A stretch of 5,037 nucleotides of DNA from Cyclobacteriaceae bacterium (GTDB lineage: Bacteria; Bacteroidota; Bacteroidia; Cytophagales; Cyclobacteriaceae), in NCBI GenBank assembly GCA_030589835.1, contig JAUUZS010000367.1, forward strand, positions 1 to 5,037, written 5' to 3'. Below are positions 1 through 4,475 of this stretch, piece by piece. Below the pieces are notes generated by a model. That model did not search any database, was not told where the DNA came from, and saw only the letters and a list, made by a program, of their open reading frames with translations. The position numbers were made by a program, and so were the translations under genes. Every line of letters begins with the position of its first letter. The first letter of the stretch is position 1.

Positions 1-51
1 AATTTCGCTCCTGATGAGGCATTACGCAGTAATGCCAGAATTGTAGATTAA
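1..51 (+). CDS. C-terminal end of an unidentified upstream gene (partial)
   Basis: Frame 1 is open from the window edge for 16 codons (N-F-A-P-D-E-A-L-R-S-N-A-R-I-V-D) and ends in TAA at 49-51. Frame 3 closes at once; frame 2 closes at 44-46 and has a less protein-like composition. The following 253 bp are AT-rich and non-coding, which fits a gene ending here on the same strand as the glycosidase and sulfatase genes. The tail is too short to assign to a family. It could be another gene of the same locus, but this is only inferred from position. Confidence 0.4.
   Translation, partial: NFAPDEALRSNARIVD
18..36. repeat. Perfect 8-bp inverted repeat with 3-nt loop
   Basis: GGCATTAC at 18-25 and GTAATGCC at 29-36 are exact reverse complements around the loop GCA. 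The hairpin lies inside the last codons of the upstream reading frame, about 13 bp before its stop. No T-tract follows, so it is not a classical intrinsic terminator. It could be a 3' mRNA-end structure or chance. Confidence 0.4.
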
Positions 52-75
52 TTCATGGTCGAGGGATATCTTAAA

Positions 76-240
76 TAGTGCCTGACCGAAAACAGATACA
101 ATTGTACAAAATGATTTTTTATTGATGAGATTTTTCATTTTTTTTATGAGGTGATGCTTTGGTATCAGGCGATTAAAAAAAAAGGAAAAGATCGCATTAA
201 AAAACGTTTTTAGTTTTGATTTGTTTCCATTCAGGCACTA
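76..240. repeat. Inverted-repeat-bounded intergenic block, possible MITE-like remnant
   Basis: TAGTGCCTGA at 76-85 is the exact reverse complement of TCAGGCACTA at 231-240. The heptamer TAAATAG occurs at 72-78 and again at 239-245, overlapping the outer edges of the two arms like a target-site duplication. The interior is non-coding and holds long A and T runs, a repeated (C)GATTAAAAAA / CGCATTAAAAAA motif and a 12-bp palindrome at 200-211. A short non-autonomous element is one reading; a long-range RNA or DNA fold is another; chance in AT-rich DNA is a third. No transposase is nearby. Confidence 0.3.
211..218 (+). promoter_or_regulatory. Possible Bacteroidota -7 promoter element for the glycosidase-sulfatase pair
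   Basis: TAGTTTTG matches the Bacteroidota primary-sigma -7 consensus TAnnTTTG exactly. It lies 87 bp upstream of the ATG at 305, which would leave a leader of roughly 80 nt. No convincing -33 TTG is seen at the expected distance, where the sequence is A-rich. The leader also contains an 11-bp near-palindrome, AACCT-G-AGGTT, at 263-273. Confidence 0.25.
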
Positions 241-304
241 AATAGGCAAAATCAATCCTACGAACCTGAGGTTAATTGAATATTTAAACTCAACTAATAT
301 TACT

Positions 305-1522
305 ATGAAAGTCTGTATTGTCCCATTGATCCTATTAATGTCTTGTGGCATAGCAAGTAACCGAAATGACACGACCAATAAGGAGAAAACGGAAACCAAG
401 GTTGTTACCAATTCCAATAATTCATACGGTCTATCCATGGAAAATATTCAGTGGATGAAGGAAGCGACCATCCGGCAACTGAAAGGATGTCGTGTTCAAG
501 GCCCGAATGGTATATGGTTGCATACTCCCGATGGTGTAGGAAATTATAAAGCTCAATGGACGCGTGACACGTATTATATGATCGAATATGCTGGTGATTT
601 GCTTGATGAACAAGAAATTAAGGCTTCCATAAATTATCTACTGGATGGTCAACGTGAAGATGGGTGTATTCCCGATCGTGTCAACATCAAGGGCAAACCA
701 GTATATAGTCCTGGAGGAGAGAAAAAACCAATGGCGGATCATGCGCTGGACAATGGACCTTTCATGGCCTTGATGGTCTGTTCTTATTTAGATCAATACA
801 ACGATGAAAATTTTTTTAGTGAGGTTGAAGCGAAACTCCGGAGAGGTCTTGATCATATTGCACTGGCCGACAATGGTTTAGTTTTCAATGATCCTGAAAA
901 TCCCCAATGTGTATATGGTTTTACGGACATTGTCAAGAAAACAGGAAACCTCCTATTCAGCTCTCTGATCTACTATGATGCCTGCATGCATATGGAGCGT
1001 CTCTGTAAAAAAACTAAAAGTGGTGATGCTGAGGAATACCGTCGACGTGCTGATCTCATTCGTAAGAACATTGCCCTACTTTGGGATGAAGGTACAGGTA
1101 TGTTTTGGGCCGCAGATCAAAGTTGCAAACAAATTGACATCTGGGGGAGCGCTTTTGCCATAGATGTTGGAATAACCAGCGCAAAACAAACTGAAAAGAT
1201 TACAGACTATTTGATCAGACATTATGATCAAATAGTGCAGCGTGGGCAAGTGAGACACCTTCCTCCGGGCGATTCACATTGGGAGCAATTATTTCATTCG
1301 TGCGAAGAAGGAACCTATCAAAATGGCGCTTTTTGGGCGACTCCTTTAGCATGGGTCATTCCTGTTTACGCAAAGCGAAATCCCATGTTAGCTCAAGAAA
1401 TGTTGCTGGCAGTAATTGAAGATTTTCAAACCAAGGGTATCAACGAATGTGTTAATGAAGAATACTTCAAAGTTCCCAATTTTGTTGTCAGCGCCACCAA
1501 TGTTTATTACCTCACACGCTGA
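305..1522 (+). CDS. Lipoprotein, six-hairpin ((alpha/alpha)6) glycosidase-like enzyme
   Basis: This 405-residue protein starts with a lipoprotein signal peptide: a hydrophobic stretch at residues 3-13 and a lipobox L-M-S-C with the lipidated Cys at 14. A polar, low-complexity Asn/Thr/Lys linker follows (residues 18-40). The rest resembles an (alpha/alpha)6-barrel glycosidase. WTRD at 85-88 and YQNGAFW at 338-344 recall motifs of glycogen-debranching and clan GH-G enzymes (GH63/GH37-like). Other likely conserved patches are ALDNG at 147-151, YGFTD at 204-208, WDEGTGMFW at 260-268, DIWGSAF at 278-284 and NECVNEE at 380-386. Acidic residues in these patches (D88, D149, E381) are candidate catalytic groups, but I cannot assign the pair. 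Residues after the Cys (GIASN) lack an obvious acidic surface-export signal, so a periplasm-facing location is likely. The start has no Shine-Dalgarno sequence, as is normal for the phylum. The 45-bp gap to the sulfatase suggests co-transcription and action on a sulfated glycan. The fold assignment is fairly secure; CAZy family and substrate are unknown. Confidence 0.75.
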   Translation: MKVCIVPLILLMSCGIASNRNDTTNKEKTETKVVTNSNNSYGLSMENIQWMKEATIRQLKGCRVQGPNGIWLHTPDGVGNYKAQWTRDTYYMIEYAGDLLDEQEIKASINYLLDGQREDGCIPDRVNIKGKPVYSPGGEKKPMADHALDNGPFMALMVCSYLDQYNDENFFSEVEAKLRRGLDHIALADNGLVFNDPENPQCVYGFTDIVKKTGNLLFSSLIYYDACMHMERLCKKTKSGDAEEYRRRADLIRKNIALLWDEGTGMFWAADQSCKQIDIWGSAFAIDVGITSAKQTEKITDYLIRHYDQIVQRGQVRHLPPGDSHWEQLFHSCEEGTYQNGAFWATPLAWVIPVYAKRNPMLAQEMLLAVIEDFQTKGINECVNEEYFKVPNFVVSATNVYYLTR

Positions 1523-1528
1523 TAGCAC

Positions 1529-1549
1529 AGGCCTGAAGTCAGGTCTTCA
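1529..1549 (+). promoter_or_regulatory. Two overlapping, mutually exclusive hairpins between glycosidase and sulfatase genes
   Basis: In the 45-bp gap, AGGCCTGA at 1529-1536 can pair with TCAGGTCT at 1539-1546 (8 bp with one G-U). Alternatively, TGAAG at 1534-1538 can pair with CTTCA at 1545-1549 around TCAGGT. The structures share bases and cannot coexist. No U-tract follows, so this is unlikely to be a terminator. It could modulate translation or mRNA processing between the two genes, or be incidental. Confidence 0.3.
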
Positions 1550-1567
1550 ATCGTATACTTTCAAATT

Positions 1568-3115
1568 ATGAAACCATTAACAATCTTTTTACTGATCATA
1601 GGTTTGACACTCGTGGGATATGTAGCAATTCCCTTACATGCTGAGAAGGAAGCTGAGGAATTGAAGGTAGTGGTCGATGAAGAACAACCGAATGTGATTT
1701 TTTTTGCTATGGACGATCTGAATGATTGGGTAGGCCCATTGGGTTACAGTCAGGTAAAAACCCCTAATATGGATCGTCTGGCAACTCAGGGTATTAAATT
1801 CACTAATGCACATGCTCCCGGAGTTTATTGTGCACCCTCTCGCACCGCCATTTGGACAGGATTGCAGGCATCAACAACAGGGTGCTATGAAAATGAGATT
1901 TTTCATTATGAATATCCAAAGATGGTCACCTTGCAAATGGCCTTCAAAGCTGGGGGATACAACACCTATGGTGCTGGTAAATTATATCATCACCGGAGCG
2001 GGTATGTCGACCTCCGCTCCTGGGATGAATATTTTTCGCGCAGCCAGGAAATGCGAGACATGGGCTGGGAGATGAATGGTTATCACATGAATGATGTGCC
2101 ACTTCCGAACCCTTATCCCTATAGCCCTTATTATAGGAATACAGATCGTGGAAGTGGATCTGCTTTACATCTCGAATGGGGCCCAATCGCCAATGAGCAG
2201 GAAGATGAAATGGTTGACGCTATGCGTACCAATTGGATGTGCGAAGTTCTTGGGCGCAAACACGACAAACCTTTCTTCATGGCGCTTGGGATGTATTCAC
2301 CTCATTATCCGAATTACGCTCCTCAAAAGTATTTCGACATGTATAATCGGAATTCATTGGAGCTCCCTCCTTATAAAGCAGATGACTTGGATGATCTATC
2401 GCCAGCAATTCGCAAGTTTTATACAAACCGATCCAAACAGCACAAGGAAATAGAAAGCTATGGCGCTTTAAAAGATGCACTTCATGGATATCTTGCCTCA
2501 ATATCTTTTGCAGATGCAATGTTAGGAAGGCTCATGGATGCACTGGAAGCAAGTCCCTATAAGGATAATACGATAATTGTCCTGTGGAGTGATCAGGGTT
2601 TTCATCATGGTGAAAAGGGACATTGGGGTAAACATACACTTTGGCAACGTACCACGCAGGTTCCTTTTTTTTGGGCTGGGAAGGGAATTCCCAAAAATGC
2701 AAAAGTAGAAACAACGGTGAGTCTGATCGATATGTATCCTACATTAAAAGAACTGTGCAACCTTCCTGTTGATAAAAAACTCGATGGCGTTTCACTTGTT
2801 CCATTACTGCAAAATCCATCAGCAGCTATAGAGCGCAATGTCTTCATCCCTCATGCGGAACGGGAAAGCTATGTTGTAGTGAACATGAACTGGAGATACA
2901 TCCATTACAAAGATGGCTCAGAAGAGTTGTACAACGTTATAGAAGACCCAAATGAATGGTACAACCTGGCGAGTGATGATAAGTATAGCCAGGTTATACA
3001 GGATATGCGAAAATCAGTTCCACAGCTATTCGCGCCCTCAGCTACGCCAAGAAATGAGCTGAATCTAGTTGTTGAAGGAAATTCATTTCACTGGGAAAAG
3101 AAAGGTAAGAAATAA
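1568..3115 (+). CDS. Secreted S1-family sulfatase, iduronate-2-sulfatase-like (formylglycine-dependent)
   Basis: The 515-residue enzyme hydrolyses a sulfate ester, probably on a glycan. A type I signal peptide with a hydrophobic core at residues 5-21 probably ends after LHA (residue 25), sending it to the periplasm or outside. The mature domain is a full-length S1 (alkaline-phosphatase-fold) sulfatase. D49-D50 in AMDD are calcium ligands. C88-A-P-S-R92 is the CxPSR signature, whose Cys is oxidised to formylglycine by a maturase not encoded here. K138 and H141 lie in GAGKLYHH, H246 in YSPHYP, D342-Q343 in SDQGF, and K355 in GKHTLW. Their order and spacing resemble human IDS and its bacterial relatives. 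The C-terminal subdomain carries the usual ELYN-DP-EWYNLA motif (454-467) and ends in a Lys-rich tail. No catalytic residue appears to be missing. It lies 45 bp after the glycosidase on the same strand. The family assignment is secure; IDS-like is a resemblance, not proof of iduronate as substrate. Confidence 0.93.
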   Translation: MKPLTIFLLIIGLTLVGYVAIPLHAEKEAEELKVVVDEEQPNVIFFAMDDLNDWVGPLGYSQVKTPNMDRLATQGIKFTNAHAPGVYCAPSRTAIWTGLQASTTGCYENEIFHYEYPKMVTLQMAFKAGGYNTYGAGKLYHHRSGYVDLRSWDEYFSRSQEMRDMGWEMNGYHMNDVPLPNPYPYSPYYRNTDRGSGSALHLEWGPIANEQEDEMVDAMRTNWMCEVLGRKHDKPFFMALGMYSPHYPNYAPQKYFDMYNRNSLELPPYKADDLDDLSPAIRKFYTNRSKQHKEIESYGALKDALHGYLASISFADAMLGRLMDALEASPYKDNTIIVLWSDQGFHHGEKGHWGKHTLWQRTTQVPFFWAGKGIPKNAKVETTVSLIDMYPTLKELCNLPVDKKLDGVSLVPLLQNPSAAIERNVFIPHAERESYVVVNMNWRYIHYKDGSEELYNVIEDPNEWYNLASDDKYSQVIQDMRKSVPQLFAPSATPRNELNLVVEGNSFHWEKKGKK

Positions 3116-3122
3116 GCTAAGT

Positions 3123-3221
3123 ATGATCGAAAAGTTGTGGAATATGAAGGTTTCGCTAATGTCTCTTTCTAAATATTCGTTTTTATTATTGTTTCACATA
3201 TGCAAATTTTCAATGTTCTAA
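3123..3221 (+). pseudogene. Possible truncated start of an exported protein (32 codons)
   Basis: Seven bases after the sulfatase stop, ATG at 3123 opens a same-strand frame of 32 codons ending in TAA at 3219-3221. It begins M-I-E-K-L-W-N-M-K-V and runs into the hydrophobic stretch F-L-L-L-F-H-I-C. A short positively charged N-terminus plus hydrophobic core looks like an export signal, and the KLWNMK-type opening recalls leaders of SusC/TonB-dependent receptors, although no receptor domain follows. The stop overlaps the stop of the opposite-strand ATPase remnant (3218-3220), so the gene may have been cut by a rearrangement there. It may equally be a random ORF. Confidence 0.3.
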
Positions 3222-3391
3222 TGCATAATGTTTCCTAAAGCATAAAGCGGATACACTTTAATATTTCCGTATTCTGCAAAATTTTCCAAAGATATGCGAA
3301 ACCCATATTTTGCATTCTTCTCCGATAAAAATAAAAACATGCTATTCATAGAACCTTTCGAACCTGATTTTACTTCATATGAAGCTTCCTT
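3218..3391 (-). pseudogene. C-terminal remnant of a DUF4143 ATPase (subtype A)
   Basis: Read on the minus strand, 57 codons from 3391 down to the TAG at 3218-3220 resemble the end of ATP-binding proteins with an AAA_14 (PF13173) and a DUF4143 (PF13635) domain. The fragment contains YEVKSGSKGSM, the E-x-K part of the PD-(D/E)XK-like motif in DUF4143, then NAKYGFRISLENF and the closing VYPLYALGNI. Everything upstream (Walker A/B, DUF4143 start) is missing: a stop at 3392-3394 closes the frame and the neighbouring DNA encodes another ATPase piece in the opposite direction. It has no start region and is surely non-functional. Identity rests on recognised motif text and order; no alignment was run. 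Confidence 0.65.
3374..3388. repeat. Overlapping palindromes at the head-to-head ATPase junction
   Basis: TTCATATGAA (3374-3383) and GAAGCTTC (3381-3388) are both perfect palindromes and share three bases. They lie exactly where the minus-strand ATPase remnant gives way to the plus-strand one, so that both strands read S-Y-E across the junction. Palindromic microhomology at an inverted joint is expected from fold-back or template-switch rearrangement. Confidence 0.55.
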
Positions 3392-3619
3392 TTATAAGAC
3401 AGCACAAGAAGCTGAACTTGATTTAGTCTTAGTTAAAGGGAATAAAAAATAGTTTTTGAACTCAAGGTTTCGGATGCTCCAAAGCCAACGAAAGGATTTT
3501 GGGATTCTATAGAAGACATAAAACCAGAAATTACGTATGTTATATCTCCTTTGGCAGATAAATACCCAATCTCTGAAAAGGTTTGGGGAATTGGAATGCT
3601 GAAAGCATTTAAAGACTAA
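3387..3619 (+). pseudogene. Frameshifted C-terminal remnant of a DUF4143 ATPase (subtype B)
   Basis: The plus strand reads SFYKTAQEAELDLVLVKGNKK and hits TAG at 3450-3452. One base back, from 3449, the frame continues I-V-F-E-L-K-V-S-D-A-P-K-P, then KGFWDSIEDIKP, TYVISPLADKYP and a TAA at 3617-3619. Joined, this is the classic DUF4143 C-terminus: F-Y-x-T, A-E-L-D-L-V, then V-F-E-L-K (the D...E-x-K of its PD-(D/E)XK-like core). The break lies in the A-run 3444-3449; six A where seven would keep frame points to loss of one base. The N-terminal AAA part is absent upstream, where the DNA instead carries the opposite-strand subtype A remnant. An ATG at 3339 opens the first frame, but 3339-3386 is only the antisense of that other remnant. 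Non-functional. Confidence 0.72.
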
Positions 3620-3648
3620 TAATATAAAAAGTGCATGCTTTAATTTCA

Positions 3649-3813
3649 TTAGAGTAAATACTGGGAGGTATTATCAATCTCAGTCTGTTCAAATTTATCT
3701 GAATAAGTCTTCGTTGTTGTTTCCCTGCTGTGTCCTAAAGCCTCACCAATTAATTTTATAAAACCATATATTTTAAATTTGTAAGATAATAGAGCATGAG
3801 AGCTATCAACAGA
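3649..3813 (-). pseudogene. C-terminal remnant of a tyrosine recombinase / site-specific integrase
   Basis: On the minus strand, 54 codons lie between a TAA at 3814-3816 and a terminal TAA at 3649-3651. The core reads IKLIGEALGHSRETTTKTYSDKF, interrupted here as IKLIGEALGHS (about 3762-3728) and T-K-T-Y-S-D-K-F (about 3711-3691). This is the end of a tyrosine recombinase: L-G-H-S carries the second active-site His (codon 3730-3732), and T-Y carries the nucleophile Tyr (codon 3703-3705) nine residues later, the usual spacing. A further His (3796-3798), 22 residues before the LGH His, fits the R-H of the HxxR box, but the residue before it is Ser (TCT) where the catalytic Arg is expected. The first catalytic Arg and the whole N-terminal part are missing. 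It once served an integrated element; now inactive. The tail after Tyr (F-E-Q, then S-Q-Y-L-L) resembles Bacteroidota integrases. Confidence 0.75.
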
Positions 3814-3816
3814 TTA

Positions 3817-3853
3817 CCATGTAAATTGAAAATAGTTTTCTCAATTTACATGG
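3817..3853. repeat. Hairpin with perfect 13-bp arms
   Basis: CCATGTAAATTGA (3817-3829) and TCAATTTACATGG (3841-3853) are exact reverse complements around an 11-nt loop that can partly pair further (AAA with TTT). It lies 30 bp before the ATPase ATG at 3884 and just beyond the open end of the minus-strand integrase remnant. No T-run of terminator length follows on either side. It could be an operator, a recombination or transposition site, or a terminator stem that lost its tail. Confidence 0.65.
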
Positions 3854-3883
3854 ATATTCATATATTTACTTAAAGATTTATTT

Positions 3884-4300
3884 ATGAAATACATAAACAG
3901 ATTAATTGAAAAAACCTTAGAAGAATATATAGGGTTTTTCCCAGCTACAGCTATACTTGGTCCCAGGCAGTGTGGTAAATCTACCTTGATCAAGGAATAT
4001 TTAAAAAGGAGTGAAACAAGTATTTATCTTGATTTGCAATTAGAATCTGACAAACAAAAACTCAGTAATCCGGAACAGTATTTCTCTTACAATGAGAAAA
4101 AACAAATATGTCTTGATGAAATTTAAAGAATCCCTGAAATATTTTCCACTTTAAAAAGTGTAATTGATAAGAACCGCAGACCTGGTCGTTTTATTATTCT
4201 CGGATCTGCATCCAGGGAATTAATCAGGCAAAGTTCTGAATCCCTTGCCGGAAGGATGGGTTATTTGGAACTTTCGCCATTTATATTCCCGGAAATCTAA
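3884..4300 (+). pseudogene. N-terminal AAA domain of a DUF4143 ATPase with in-frame stop
   Basis: ATG at 3884 opens a P-loop ATPase: Walker A G-P-R-Q-C-G-K-S-T at residues 26-34 and Walker B I-C-L-D-E-I at 75-80, as in AAA_14 (PF13173) proteins that carry DUF4143. TAA at 4124-4126 interrupts the frame, but the same frame then continues for 57 codons with family text: RIPEIFSTLKSVID, RRPGRFIILGSASREL, RQSSESLAGRMGYLELSPF, ending at TAA 4298-4300. Family members usually have L-D-E-I-Q-R at the break, so CAA to TAA (Gln to stop) is the simplest explanation. The lid and entire DUF4143 half are missing; a usual protein is about 380-400 residues, here 138 codons remain. Its subtype matches the plus-strand C-terminal remnant at 3387-3619, yet that lies upstream, so the two are not one simple split gene. 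A short functional 80-residue product is unlikely. The 13-bp-arm hairpin lies just upstream. Confidence 0.82.
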
Positions 4301-4475
4301 ACTTCTAACTAGCCTTGATTATCTTTGAAGAAACTGTGAAGCAAGTTTAACGTAATAGCTCCTGATGACCACGGAAAAATTCATTTTTTTTCAATTTAAC
4401 AGCTCAGTTAATCATTTATTAATAAAATATTTCCCTATCACCACTATGTTTATCCTGACAAAAAATAAAATTTAA

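Larger units (their letters stand above)
3116..4475. other. Gene graveyard between two sulfatase genes
   Basis: This 1.36-kb stretch has no intact gene. Reading all frames, I find at least five broken pieces on alternating strands: a truncated leader, three fragments of AAA/DUF4143 ATPases and one integrase C-terminus, entered separately. The stretch looks more AT-rich than the flanking sulfatase and glycosidase genes. Positions 4301-4475, just before the second sulfatase, show no gene fragment I recognise; they contain T-runs (4383-4391) and a 7-of-8 match to the TAnnTTTG promoter element (TATGTTTA, 4445-4452) without a partner -33 box. The mosaic suggests several successive insertion and deletion events. 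Confidence 0.7.

Noticed and set aside
2091..2453. 120-codon plus-strand ORF inside the first sulfatase gene
   Set aside because: It lies wholly within the sulfatase frame, which carries all the catalytic motifs; the overlapping reading has no recognisable features.
3149..3303. 8-bp inverted repeat GGTTTCGC (3149-3156) / GCGAAACC (3296-3303)
   Set aside because: Short arms 140 bp apart, with the right arm inside the ATPase remnant coding text; consistent with chance.
3392..3649. 85-codon minus-strand ORF
   Set aside because: It is antisense to the DUF4143 C-terminal remnant at 3387-3619, whose plus-strand text is clearly family-like; the minus-strand reading is low-complexity aromatic and basic residues.
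3774..3781. TAAATTTG, a match to the Bacteroidota -7 element
   Set aside because: It lies within the integrase remnant, has no -33 TTG at proper distance, and AT-rich DNA yields such matches often.
7..4368. Exact 11-bp direct repeat GCTCCTGATGA at 7-17 and 4358-4368
   Set aside because: A few 11-base matches are expected by chance in 5 kb, and the flanks do not match.
4374..4391. A-run/T-run fold as a terminator before the second sulfatase
   Set aside because: The stem would be almost purely A-T and has no GC-rich core, so it does not qualify as an intrinsic terminator.
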